DNA from: Tribonema minus
Taxonomy: Eukaryota > Sar > Xanthophyceae > Tribonematales > Tribonemataceae
DNA length: 64,000 bases
Reading direction: 5' to 3'
Assembly: GCA_017506865.1 (NCBI GenBank)
Contig: JAFCMP010000334.1
Coordinates: 930,001 to 994,000 of the forward strand
Part shown: positions 32,301-43,818 of the stretch, piece by piece
Layout: the number at the start of each line of letters is the position of its first letter
Numbering within the stretch: the stretch's first letter is position 1
Translations under genes and position numbers: made by a program
The notes under the pieces: model-generated
Database searches by the model: none
Seen by the model: only the letters and a program-made list of their open reading frames with translations
What the model was told of the DNA's origin: nothing

Positions 32301-35300
32301 CCATCAGTCGCTGATGATCAGTGCATATTTCGGACGGAGGATCCAATGCGCCTACAAGTTCCCCCCCCCGCATGTGGCCATTGCAACGGACACAACCACT
32401 GTGGCTGCACTGCGAATGCCTCTCAACTCTCATGTCGTCAAGCGATTGCTGCTGAATCCAGCAATAAGGTGTGATGATCAAAACTGTCAGGTGTAGCACT
32501 ACCTGCCACGTTTTTCGATCAACCACAGCGTGCCGGCTGTTGCTGCAGACTGCCTTTATCCACAGCATGTGCATGCTGTGTTCAATAGGATCAATTACGG
32601 ATTGTGTATGCAAAACATGCCCTGCCCATGCACATGTCTCTGTTGCGGCGAAGTGCAAACTCGCTGGCAAGCTTGTGTGCTCAGGGTTTGTTACAACAGC
32701 AAGAAGGCGCGGGGGTCGCCGTTGATGTCAGCACAAAGCAGCTAAGCACGCAATGGTAAGGGACGGGCGATATTTCGACCTATATCCATATCCATACATG
32801 AGTAAATATATTATTGCTCGCTCAGGGACTCAGGTGCTAATAAATATACTGCATGTCACCCTGCATGCTATTGCAAAAAGAACATCACCCTTGAAGTACC
32901 TCGACATATACTCATGCCGCAGACAGGAACCAAAGCACCGCAGTGTGTGTTGACGACTAGGGAAGAGATGCATGATCTTCGTTGGCAGCAAGGCCGACAT
33001 AGTATTGTATGTGAGGTCCCTGCAATGTTCGCCACTCGCATAATAATAGATTGAGAGCAATCAAGCACCATGCAGCTGCCAGGTGAGGCTGCAATGCGTT
33101 ATAAATGCGAAGTTGCCACACTGAAGTGCACAATGTCAACGTTAAAGTGTTCTGCTTCAAATACGTACATAACGTACTTTAAGAAGTACATAACTTGTAA
33201 GAACTTGCGTGCATCTTTTGCAAACATACGGCGCAGAAGATGAGGTGCATGAAAGAACTACGGGAAATACCACTTCCGAGTCTGATGTACTACTAGTAGG
33301 TCACCCACGATTTTGTCGCATCGGTGTCAGAAAGCGCGACCCCAATGCCAAGATACTCATTCACTCACTCACTCAAAACCGCGCACGCAAGCGCGCGTGC
33401 TTACACAACACACGTGCACACAAGCGCGCGATACGCTCACGAGCATTCAACGAACACCTGCACACCTGATGACTCGGATGGTGACGTTTGGCAGGCCGGA
33501 AACCAGCTCTTGCACGCGCCTGACGTACTCCGGCACGTTGAGGATGTTGCAGGGCGTGTCCACGAGCTCGGCGCATGTCTGTATGCCCTCTGCTATCAGC
33601 CTGGGGACGAGAGCGTGCCAGCAGCATGTTTGCTGTCAGCCTTACCAGGAAGAGCATACCAATAAATAAAATTCATGATAGTATGCTTGAAGTGCCACAT
33701 GAGCCGCGTCTGTGTGCCAGGAGCAGTCTGAGTTAGTCGCGCGCCAACGTATCATGAAGCACTGCGGCAGTAACGATAAAAGCAGATCTTCACAACACGT
33801 CTAGCTAGCTGCAATAACTTGTATGCTCATGGCAACGACTTTCGAGGCCATCCAAAGCTGCAACCCAAGGCGACTACTCTTAAACTGCTTTTAGCGTACT
33901 CACAATGCAAGTCAACGAGTAGAACAACATCTCAACCACTGCAACGCTTCTGCTGCAGACTGCTGCAAGCATGGCGGTCAGCACTTGGTGCGGAGCAAAA
34001 CAGTTGCGGTCGATGCACAGAGCCAAATTGCACGAAGATAAAAGAAATATCTTTTTGAATGAAGTAGTATTCAAAGCTCCAGAAAATATAACTTTGAATA
34101 AATCTCAAAAACATATCAAGTACTTGAAGTTCAATGTATGCTGAAAAACTTTTACAGTATTGTAAAACACACAATGTGTTGCAACAGCCACGCTGTCCAT
34201 CAAATGACTATCCTGGACTTGGTGTCAGGCACAGAAAGAAAAAGACATCTGTGAGAACAGCCGACCACTACTAAAGAATTGACGCAACGCGTGCAGCAAA
34301 CTGCAATTACAGCAACAAAAATACAGTCGTTGGAGATGGCGCACACAAAGGGCATGTGTTCGCACATTGAGGCTATGAATGGGCGAGGAATACTACTGTA
34401 TGTAAAGCCAGATTGCCAGGCACCTGCGTGATATAAGAAATCGGTGGGCATTACACCAGCAATCTGCAGGCAAGAGTGACCTTCTCGCCCAATCAGTGGT
34501 GACACAAAACAAAATCTCCGTGCCGTAGGGACTGGTGAACAATGCACTCAAGCTGCACATATCCACCAGGTGCACATGAGCTTATGTAGAAGTACATGAC
34601 AATGCACGCAAGCTGCACATACCCACCAGGTGCACATGAGCATATGTTGTGACGCCCAGACAGCCGCCCATGCCACTATCAGGTCAACAGCGGACAGCTG
34701 GGAGCTCGCACTCCGTCGGATCAAACCAACTGGGCCATTTTGAGTAAACCATAGCCGGGGCACAACAATGGCCCCTACCGATCCAAACCAAGGCTTTACA
34801 GCAGCATAACAAACCACTCCATTCACGTTTACCGAATGCGTGACGACAGTGAGCTCCTGCCGTCGAATGGCCTCCTCCGCCCATGGTGCATCTTCAACAT
34901 GAAGTTGACAAGTGATTTTGGCATCGGCCGCTGCGACAACGCTCACCCGATTTGACGCAGCGCCTCCGTGTCGTCGCAGCCCATGTACACGTCGACGTTT
35001 GCGGCGGCGGCGCGCTCGCGCTTGAGGGCGTAGCGCGGGAAGGCGCGCGCGACGGCGCAGCCCGCGGCCGCCGCGTGCGACGGGTGCGCGAGCAGCAGGA
35101 TGACGCTCAGGTCGCCGCGGCCCTGGGCGGAACGGGGCAGCGCGGGGCACACGCTGCGTCAGCATTGGCGCAGTTTATGTGCGTGCGGAAGACCCAGGGC
35201 TGAGCCTGCTTGCAGATGCATTGCTTTATGTAGTTGGTCAGCAGGGCAACGCGAGCGGGTGCTCTGGTGGGCTTGAGTGGTTTGCGAGGTGTCATTAGGA

Positions 35301-36607
35301 AGGCGGAGCGCGCGAGCGAGTTCCGCGCGCGACTGCGCTGTGCGTGCAGCCCAGCGAACGCCAGGAAAGGCGAGCGTCATGATGGTCAAGTCCTACACGC
35401 CATGAGGGGGCAACACAGCGCCTGCAGCACGGCATCGGCCCCGGAGCAGTGCCCACTTGCGTAGCGCAGCACTGACGATCACCGAGCTCTCATCCAGTTG
35501 TGGTGTCAGCTGCTGAGATGCGCCGACGATGAAACGTCAGTCACAAGCATGCGCATGTACCGCCGCCAGAAATCAACCGCGGGTGGCATGGTGGGTCTGC
35601 GCAGGGCTCAAGCAGTGACACTCCAAGCTGGAATTGCGACAGCGCAGATGGTTGGATGCAAGGGTTTGAAGCAAAAGCCGCGTGGCTTGGTGGCACAAAT
35701 CTTGCAGTCAGCAGCGGTGAGCAGTCACCTTGTTTGACTTCAGTGCGTCCGTGATGGCATGCGGCTGCGCCGGACAATTGTGCCGGCTGCAGGCCTTGGG
35801 CAGGGCTGCCACACAAAGCCTGCATTGCAAGGAGTCAGGTGAAGCTTCACAGGTTGATGTTATCTCAATTACATGAGTTATGATTGCTGAGTATTGCAGG
35901 GATTACATGGGCCTCGGCCCCGCAGTCTGCAGTGTCAAGCGCACAGGGTGACGCGTCACTGCTTGGCAGTGTGCATGCAGTGCTCAGGAGTCATGAGTGC
36001 TCGCCATGCGGTGCGGAGACATGCAGAGACTGTGATGATCAGTAGCAATTTCGAACTGCGCAACTGGCATTTGAAGAAAAACATTATAGCCTGGCATTTC
36101 ATTTAAGAAAAACATAATAAACATCCACCGCTTCAATTGAGAGTATTAAAAAAAACTAAACTGAGATTCACAAATATAGGCAATAAAACCGGCGAAGCAC
36201 ATCAGCGTCTTGTCAAAATATGTGGCTGCAATTTCGATGCTGCCGGCCTAGCGTGGTAGCATGGGTGTGTCTGCAAACAACAACTGTAGAAGTGCACATA
36301 CCTATACACTGGCACTAAATGATGTGCAAGAAGAGCTCAGGATACTGCAATGGCCGGCGTGCTTCAGTTGCCGAGAAATTGTGTGATACTTTCCGCAAGT
36401 GCAGCCAAGCAAGCGCACACGGCGAACATCAACTTGACGATTACTTACTAATGTCAACAAATGCATACCTGCTCATGGCGCCATCCTCGAGCCTGGACCA
36501 GCTTTCCACTGCAGCAAATTTGTCGAACGAGGGCCTGAGGTGCTCCACCAAGCCCCTCACTAGAGCTGCATCGTGTCCCTGTTGACTCACTGCTGCAGCA
36601 GCCTGAT
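23319..36607 (-). CDS. NPEPL1: NPEPL1-type M17 leucyl aminopeptidase (5' end unresolved)
   Basis: Ten minus-strand exons join in phase: 36607-36469, 35332-35206, 35122-34947, 33600-33466, 32255-32098, 31401-31214, 28613-28515, 27581-27471, 24471-24346 and 23492-23319 (TAG). Catalytic M17 motifs are all present: [15 protein letters not shown] with the metal-binding Lys and Asp, [41 protein letters not shown] (metal Asp/Glu and catalytic Arg) and [11 protein letters not shown]. The wording is closest to metazoan NPEPL1 rather than classical LAP3, through to [22 protein letters not shown] near the end. It should be a cytosolic metallo-exopeptidase, active as a hexamer as in the family. The first two exons fit NPEPL1 only loosely and the initiator exon was not found; a GC-rich candidate is at 36785-36905. 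Intron 27470-24472 starts with GC, not GT; intron 35205-35123 may too. It spans over 13 kb for about 478 resolved codons. Confidence 0.88.
25140..25345. repeat. Inverted repeat, left arm, in aminopeptidase intron
   Basis: This arm pairs with the reverse complement of about 25880-26110. Shared words include CTGCCACGGCAGGTGCG (here) and GAGAGCATGGCGGCTGCAAACG. The spacer is about 530 bp. A shared reading of both arms gives LLPRQVRNG and APxSK, so an old coding fragment may be involved, but no family is recognised. Confidence 0.65.
25880..26110. repeat. Inverted repeat, right arm, in aminopeptidase intron
   Basis: Mirror copy of the arm at 25140-25345, in the same 3-kb intron. The arms are roughly 75-80% alike by eye, so a hairpin in the pre-mRNA would be imperfect. 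Confidence 0.65.
28196..28250 (-). pseudogene. Ghost copy of aminopeptidase exon 7 end
   Basis: Read on the minus strand this repeats the last ~45 bp of the exon at 28613-28515: the GCAGCCAAGCAGCTGCAG end appears as GCAGCCAAGCAGTTGCAG with the preceding TTGAATCGCGTA... decayed. It lies in the intron just downstream of the real exon. Confidence 0.65.
29575..29905. repeat. ~101-bp tandem repeat, about 3.3 copies
   Basis: The word CACCTACACCAACC recurs at 29649, 29749 and 29852, and CATTCTGGAACA, TGGTGCTGGGGCTGG and AATGCTTGGACAA recur between them. It lies in the 2.6-kb aminopeptidase intron, in an AT-richer part of the window. Copies are about 80-85% alike. Confidence 0.85.
31740..31815 (-). 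pseudogene. Ghost copy of aminopeptidase exon 6 start
   Basis: This matches the first ~70 bp of the exon at 31401-31214. TTCATGCCGGGCATGCC and CTTGCTCTCAATCGGC correspond to TTCATCCCGGGCATGCC and CTTGCTCTTGATGGAC. The acceptor and frame are lost. It lies upstream of the real exon in the same intron. Confidence 0.7.
34541..34650. repeat. Tandem ~67-bp duplication
   Basis: AAGCTGCACATA(T/C)CCACCAGGTG with ATGAGC(T/A)TATGT occurs twice, within the aminopeptidase intron at 34946-33601. It is one of many local duplications. Confidence 0.8.
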
Positions 36608-38960
36608 CTGCAAGGTTCGCTCCTATGTGCCCGATTATGATTGAGTTGCCACAGCGCTTCAATGGGGCCTGCCCTGCGCAGAAGCGAATCATCCTTGTTT
36701 TGCTGTGTGTTGCAGCTCAAAGACCTTGCTTAGCTTTCTCACTTGTTTCAAAGAAGATCTTCAAGTTGAAGCCTGTTTTTTTTTCAAGTTGGTTCGGCTC
36801 GACCTCGACTCCGCGGTTCCCAGAACTTCCGCCTCCACCCTCTACGTCCGGCGCCGCCTGCTACGGCGGCGCCGGCATCCTCGCAGGCTCCACCATTGAA
36901 TTCAAGCCATATCGCAACAAATGCTCGCAAGTACCTCGGCTCGCGTCGCGTCGTCGTTCTGCGCGCACCAGCAGGTGTCCATACTGCCTCTGTAATGGGG
37001 AGAAAACGATGCTTGTTGACGAAGACAGTCAAAGCCATAGCGATCTATGCGCTGTGTCCACGACCGATACGTACATCTGAACGCCAGCGCAATTCTTGCA
37101 TGTCGTCGCCCTTTTGGCAATCCCTGCCAGTGCTGGCCGGATCGCTCTGCTTACTGGCGGATGCAATGGAACGTGTCTGTCAGCACAGGCATACGAGGGC
37201 GTTGGCGCATGCACCGCGACCGTAAGGGCAGGCCATCGTCGCAGCTACCCTGTCGATGTCAACACGCGTCACCGAGGGTCAAATACACTCGCGCCGCCAG
37301 CATTGTCGTTGCCCTCCGCATTAGGTCGCCGCGTGATACCTTGATGCAACGTCAGAGAAGACGTTGTGTGACGTGATAATTGCACTGTTGGTGCGGTGCC
37401 ATCGTCCGTGCAGCCGAATTGTTGGGTGGAACTTCATGATGGTGTCGGCCACCGCCATGCAGCCGGATTGTGAAGTGGAACATCAGCTCGCGCCTCTGGG
37501 CATTTTGAGACTCATTGGAAATGCCTGCGGCGGGCACGGTGCTGAGGCCTCTTCCCAAATCATGTGTTGCAAATTTGGGAGTTATATCTTCAGCTCACCG
37601 AACAATACCATCCTATGCATATTATTTTTTTAGGATGTAGCTCAGCGGAGTCTACGCAATTGTGGGCGTCACCTTGCGCACCACATTTTGGTAGGCCATC
37701 AGTGTCTTGTCGACAAGCACGAGTGCTGATGTTACTGATGGCATAATAGTATGAGAATACCAGAATGTTTGCTGCAGCATGAACACCTCGAAAGCGAGAC
37801 ACAGAGCCGATACAAAATGACCAAGTGCACTCAGTCTCAGACATTGGAACACAACTTACATTTGTTTGAAATTCAGGTTAACCCTTTCGAGAAGCAACCG
37901 CCCAGCACATACATTGTGGCTAGGCGGTTGGAATTGTTGATGCCTAAAATGGCACAACGCCCGCCTTACTAATACCAGTAGTAGTAGCAGCCATAACAAG
38001 ATCACCTTCAAGTACAGGACTTGGACTATGACCCAAAAGGCATGCGCCTGACGCATGAGTTTCCAGTGATGCTGGGTACGACCTTGCAGTTTGTGCACAT
38101 GGCATTGCGTGATGGTAGCTGCAATTGCTCAAGCGCGCGCCCTGGGGCATGGTATTAGCTCCGGGTGAAGGGACTTGCCCATCTAATGAGAGCACATGCT
38201 GACAGTCAAGCAAACATCTTCAAGAATCAGCAAATTTGAAAAATACATGAGCCGCACTTCAGCCACACATTGGTGCGTGTGCAGCGATTACTGCGCTGTG
38301 TGCTGTGCAGCAATCCGCATTTACAACATGATGATAGCGTTTGTGATGGCAACTTTGATTCAGCATCATGCTCTTGGCGTTGAGCAGCATTGATGGGCGT
38401 AGGGCAACAAAGTTTGAAAAATGCTGCTGCAAAGCCCTGTGCTGTATTCGAGACCCTTGCTTGAAGGGACCGCTATTTGCTGCAGCGCTCCTCCCCGATC
38501 CAGCTGGTGCAGGACCCAAATTTCACCTACTCGGACAATTGGCAACATCTGCAACACTTGTGGATGCCTGTGTCACTTGGCTTGCAGCTCTTGCAGTAGG
38601 ACGGTCAGGCTACTGTCAATAGGTTGCATCAATACCAAAAAAAAAGCCCCCTTCCTCCCAGATATTTGGGGCTCCATTTGGAGCCCAGTTGGACTCCAAT
38701 TGGAGTAAATGTGCAGATCCTGCTTTTTCATGTGCAGATCCTGTTTTTTTCTCCCTCCTCCTCCCCGAGGTGCAAACTTCAAGTACGAACTTGAAGTTCC
38801 ATCTAAAGGGTGTGTGTGAGCCACAGCAGGAGGTGGCGCAGCTCGAACGGTGGTGCACCTTCATCTTGACTGGCGTTGAAGTGCTGCAAGTGTGCCGATA
38901 CAGGCACACATCTACGCCTCGCCTACCTGACACGAGCAACTGTCAGCGAGCACAAGAATC
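36608..38960. other. Divergent spacer between aminopeptidase and ceramide synthase
   Basis: It should contain the aminopeptidase 5' end and both promoters. A GC-rich island at 36785-36905 has open frames on both strands and may be an exon, but I could not settle the strand. At about 37395-37490 a ~45-bp unit (GTGCAGCCGAATTG / ATGCAGCCGGATTG) is duplicated. At 38775-38798 there is an ACTTCAAG/CTTGAAGT inverted pair. No further gene is supported. Confidence 0.5.
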
Positions 38961-41900
38961 ATGGCGAAGGACCCGTTTCCGCTCAACCTGTATGCATGGA
39001 TCCTGCCAGCAGACATGCACGGCTCTATATCTTCCCTCATAGCCAAGGGAACTTTACCAGATCCTAGCATTCTAGTGACGGGCCTGCAAGTAGGTGTGGC
39101 CTTCACGGCAGTCAGGCTGGCCCTGAACGCGGTGTTTTTCAAGCCCCTGGCGTACAAGGCGATGGGACTCGAAAAGTGAGCGCTCATACGATTTTAAGCA
39201 GTGTGCTGCAGCCTTTGCACTGACAGCGCCATTGTCGTGCTATACCTGCATACTTTGTGCGTGCTGTTGTCCGAGTCGAGCTCTGGAAGTTCCAATACAC
39301 ACACGACTTGGCAACACAGCTGAAGAATATCAACTGCCTGTGGCCTATCTGCTGGCCGCAGATTGCTCAGCTCAAACCGGCACTGGACAAACCCGGTTTC
39401 AACGGCCAGTCGGAGCGAGCAACACCCAGAACAGTATGCTCCACCTCATGCCATGTCCTGCTTGCCACGCCGACATCACAGGCCAAAGGCAGTGCAGCCG
39501 GTACCGGCGCTGGACGCGCTCTATCACCCCAAGCGGCGGCCGGAGCGCGCCGCGCTCGAGGCGGCGAGCGCGACGGCGGGCCTGTCGGCGGCGGACGGGG
39601 AGGCGTACCTGCTGAGGAGGGTCGCGACGGCGACGGTGCACGCGCGCGTGTACAAGTTCGCCGAGGCGCTGTGGCGCGCGACGCTGTACGCGTTCATGGT
39701 CGCGTTTGGGCTGTACGCGGTGGTCGGGCAGGTGCGCGCGCGCCGCCGACGAGACGCCGCCTGCTGGCATCTGCGCGCCTCGCGTCGCGTTTGCAGCGCC
39801 TCGTGCACGCCTGCAAACGCGATGTGACGCATGCGTCGCGTTTGCAGGCGCGCGATGTGACGATCATCGTTCGCGTGGGCGTGCGCGTGATAAGGTTGAG
39901 TTGGCGCTCCAGCTTGCAGAGCTCTGCAGGGTCTATGGCCAAGTTCAGGCTGCACACGGCGGTGCAGACGCGCGTTCCTGCACAGTTGGTGGTGCGCCGA
40001 GGGTGCTCGCGCGCGTGGCACCGTACGAGCCGTTGATGTTGTCAGCATAGCAGGCGGGCGCAGCCCTGCTTGCCTGACTTCTTGCGCCTAGGCGCCCCTT
40101 TCTCGCGTGTGACGTCAAACGCGCTCACGATAGTGATGTGGACAGTATGCGGTCGCAAGGCAATGGTCGCCGTCACTGCTGTTAGCGAGCGTGCATGTGC
40201 GCACACGTGCCAACGCAACAGCAGATGCGGTGCTGCTCTTAAAAAGGTGCCGCCACCAGCTTGTGGTGGGCTGCCTCACTTCTGCTAGCGGTACGGTGCC
40301 AGAACATATCTGCGGCGCGTTCACTTTAATTATATGGAGACAACAACTCTATGATAGCTTGCGGGGCGCACCAGGTAGCGCACGTGCATCCCAGCGCCAG
40401 CCACATCACTCAAATTGTTGTCGTCTCAAGTACATACAACACTCGCACTGCTTGAAAACAGAGTCAGGCGTCAACAATTTTGGGCCATGCAGTACGTAGT
40501 CCATTTGACAGACCCCCCCCCCCCCCCCCCTCCTGCGGCGTACCCTCCGTGCAGTCGTGGTTCAAAGACCCATGGAAGCAGTGCTGGCTGGGGTGGCCAC
40601 ACCAGGTGCAACCGGACAAGGCCTACCAGTACTACGCGCTCAGCATGGGGGTCTACACGCACCTGATCATGTTCCAGGTTGGTGCAGCGCGGTACTGACT
40701 GCTCGCGCTTTGATTCACCAGTGCAGCATTGTGTAGCTTCAGGTATCGTGCTTCAGGGGCCACATGCGCTGGCTAGCCCGGCCCCCAGGAGCAAGCAGGC
40801 AGGGCCTACCAGTATCTCGTGCTCACCATAATTGTGTTTACATATGTACCTGATCAGATCCCCAAGATATGTGCATGGAAAGCAGCGCTCCAGGATTTCT
40901 ACTTAATACAAAGCATCATAGTTCCTGCTGGCAAGACGGTGCAGCGGGTCGGTAACTACCTGACCTTGTCCCTGCAAAAGCGGCCATGTGGCAGTGCAGG
41001 GGGCTGTGACGAAATGCCTGTGCGAGCTTTCACCTGCTGCTTACTTGTGGTGGCAGAAGGTTGATGGCCCGTTACTGAGTAGAGCAGATTTGATTTCCCG
41101 CCAAGTTCCGTCTTTGAGACACGCATACATACAGCGGTGTCTGTTTCAGCCCTCTTCCCGTCACGGTCGGCTGCACCACAAACTAGCATCTCCTCGCTTT
41201 GCGCTTGTCTGTGCTTGACGGCGGGCTGCAAATCGCATATCTCAGAGGCAGCGACTTGCGCCGCACGAGGCTGCGTCGGGTCTGCTTCTTGAAGCCCTAC
41301 TTGCAAGCACCGCCCCAAGTCTTCAGCTTCTCTCTCTGCTTCACCGCAGCCCACCGGCACACGGCGCAGCAATGTAGGGCGTCACGCGCAGCGCACTACC
41401 ATTTGTGAGCGCTGCTTTCATGGCAACGTTCGTCGCCGCGAGATGCGGCAGTGGTTCGGCAGTGCAGATCGCGCTACGCCAGTTGTTCTTGCACCACCAC
41501 TCACACTCATGTCCGCTCAAGAGTGTTGACCCGGTGTGCGTTGATCGCAACCGACGCCTGCGCATCCGCCGCCGCCGCCGCAGGCCATCGACACGCGGCG
41601 CAGCGACTTCTGGCAGCACGTCCTGCACCACGCCGTCACCATGGCGCTCATCACCATGTCGTGGGTGTCCAACTTTGTGCGCATCGGCTCGCTGGTGATC
41701 CTGCTGCACGACATCTCCGACGTGCCGCTGGAGCTGGCCAAGGCAAGCGCCGCGCTTGACAGCAGCATTTGAACACATGCACTTCAAGATGAAGCGCTGG
41801 GGGCGCCTGTGCATGCCTCAGGCCTCTGTCACATCGACACGGATACATATTGTGCTCTCAGAGCTGCGATATCGTGCGGAGAAGCGCTTGCGAGTGCCAC

Positions 41901-43818
41901 TGTAGCTGGTGGGCCCATGTGGTGGTGCATGCTCTCGTATGTGCTGCCTGCTGTAATTGTCACCCCTATATGGATGCAGGAGTGCGCTCGCCATGCAATC
42001 AGGGGGGGCAGGGGGGGCTGCGGTGCGCACACTTGGTCGTGTTGATAGCCTGACGAGGCGTGACCACCTGGCATCGGCAGAGCAACATGACATGTGTGCA
42101 TCGTCATCACCGCTCATCCACATTCAATCAGGAGCGAACGCACTACCCTGGCACACTTTAGACGAGTGCTGTATGGTACGATGACAGCAACACCCTGCCG
42201 CCTTTTGCAGCAGCATAGTTCTCATGCCCCCCCCTCTCCCATTCGCCTGTTTGCACGTCCACGTCTTGTCAGCGAGCATACCATTTGTCTCTCTGCCCTG
42301 TGAGGCAATGCGCATCTCACATACCTCCCCCCTGCTTTTCACACCGTGCCGTTGCCTTCCGCAGGTCGTGAACTACACCAAGGCAAACCCCAAGCACGCC
42401 AAGTGGGCGTCTCCGGCGGCGGACGGCATCTTTGGCATCTTTGCGCTCACGTTCCTCGTGTCGCGCCTGGTCCTCTTCCCGTACTACGTCATCTACAACA
42501 CGCTGTTTGTGGCGGAGGACGCGGTCGAGTACACGGCGGACGGCCCGCCGCCGCGCCCGCCGTGCTACTGGATCTTCAACGCGATGCTCCTCATCTTGCA
42601 GGCAAGTTGCGCGGAAACGCAACTCGCAAGCCGTAAAGCGGCGCATACTCTGCAGTGTTACTGGAAGTGACGCGCTGAGCTTTCACTTGGCCGGACCCAA
42701 CCGCTGCTGCATCTCAGCTGCTCATCGCATGGGCACTCCAGCATCGTGCATTGACTACAATTTGCTGAAACACTCCACTGTATGAAGGCCTTTCACAAGC
42801 GCAAATTGTGCTGCAGGGGGGTGGGGGGGGGGGGGGGGCAGGGAGTACTATCTGCTGCGCCCGCTGCGACCGCACTGCTGCTGTTTTTTCAACATTATGC
42901 ACCACATGACACTGCACGCAGGGGCGGCGCATGCGGTAAGGCGGCCCATTGCGAATTTTGTGTGATGAAATGCATGCCCTCCACGCTGTCACCACATGCG
43001 TGGCAAGTCAACCCCTAATGTGGCCAGCTGCAGGCACCAATGGATCATCAGCAGGTTGTGCTCTGTGCATCCGGCTACGCAGCGGTGCACTTTTACTACT
43101 GCTGCATCTGCACATGCGAGTACTGACACTCTGGCTGGTTTCTGCCTTCTTGCTCTAACGTGCTGCCCTGATCCTTATGCTTTGCACTTACAACTAGGCA
43201 ACGCTCACAATGCCTTACAATCGGCCACAAACTAACTGTCCACCTTGAAAATGATGACAATAAGTCTTACTTGCTCATGACAAACAAGTGCAGCTGTCTG
43301 TTAAATCAGGCGGACCGAAATCTCTCTCATGGGCGATCACCTTCATCACCTTGTGAATCTAGAATATCAGAGACTGCAATCAGCACAGCAGCATGGCGGC
43401 ACACTAACTTTGGGATATCAGCAGTCCAAATACCTGCAAGTACGATATGGGATCTGCAACTTCCAGGTTCTCAGTATGTGACGACAAGGGAACACTTTGC
43501 CAGGCACACACAGGACATGTGAATGCTCATGTGCCTGATGACTTGGTTCTCCAAAGAAGTTAGCAGGATGCAAGTCCTCTGCCCACAGTATGGGGGCGCG
43601 ACCGCCCCTTTTTCCATTACATGCCCTGGTCACTGACGCGTCAGCGCCCAACGAACGAACGCGCACGCACACTCGCGCAGGCGCTGCACATCTTCTGGGC
43701 GTTCCTGATCCTGCGCATGGTCTACAAGGTCATCGTCCTGCAGTACCTGGAGGACATCCGCAGCGACAGCGAGGGGGAGTGGGAAGAGAAGGACGGCAAG
43801 AAAGCGAAGACGGGATAG
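38961..43818 (+). CDS. LAG1: Ceramide synthase (TLC/LAG1 domain)
   Basis: Six exons, 38961-39175, 39482-39731, 40555-40677, 41584-41742, 42365-42601 and 43681-43818, join with phases 2, 0, 0, 0, 0 into 373 residues, a normal length for the family. Ceramide synthases acylate sphingoid bases with acyl-CoA in the ER membrane. The TLC domain starts around KFAEALWRATLYAFM (residues ~125-140). The Lag motif is complete: DTRRSDFWQHVLHH with the His pair at 211-212, then GSLVILLHDISD with His-Asp at 238-239. Membrane helices include the MVAFGLYAVV, AVTMALITMSW, FGIFALTFLVSRLVLF and IFWAFLILRMVY segments. The C-terminus is acidic then lysine-rich (SDSEGEWEEKDGKK), like fungal and animal members with a regulatory phospho-tail. 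No homeobox-like insert is present. Introns 4 and 5 begin with GC (GCAAGC and GCAAGT). Confidence 0.92.
40513..40530 (+). repeat. C18 homopolymer before ceramide synthase exon 3
   Basis: Eighteen consecutive C lie 24 bp upstream of the exon 3 acceptor and serve as its pyrimidine tract. Confidence 0.9.
40790..40862 (+). pseudogene. Ghost copy of ceramide synthase exon 3
   Basis: Downstream of exon 3 the words GGCCTACCAGTA, GCTCA, GTTTACA and ACCTGATCA recur in the same order as in the exon's second half. Stops and lost splice sites show it is dead. Same pattern as the ghosts in the ankyrin and kinase genes. Confidence 0.7.
42816..42838 (+). repeat. G-rich homopolymer in ceramide synthase intron 5
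   Basis: GGGGGG, T, then sixteen G. It lies in a GC-AG intron and is G-quadruplex prone on the sense strand. Confidence 0.9.
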
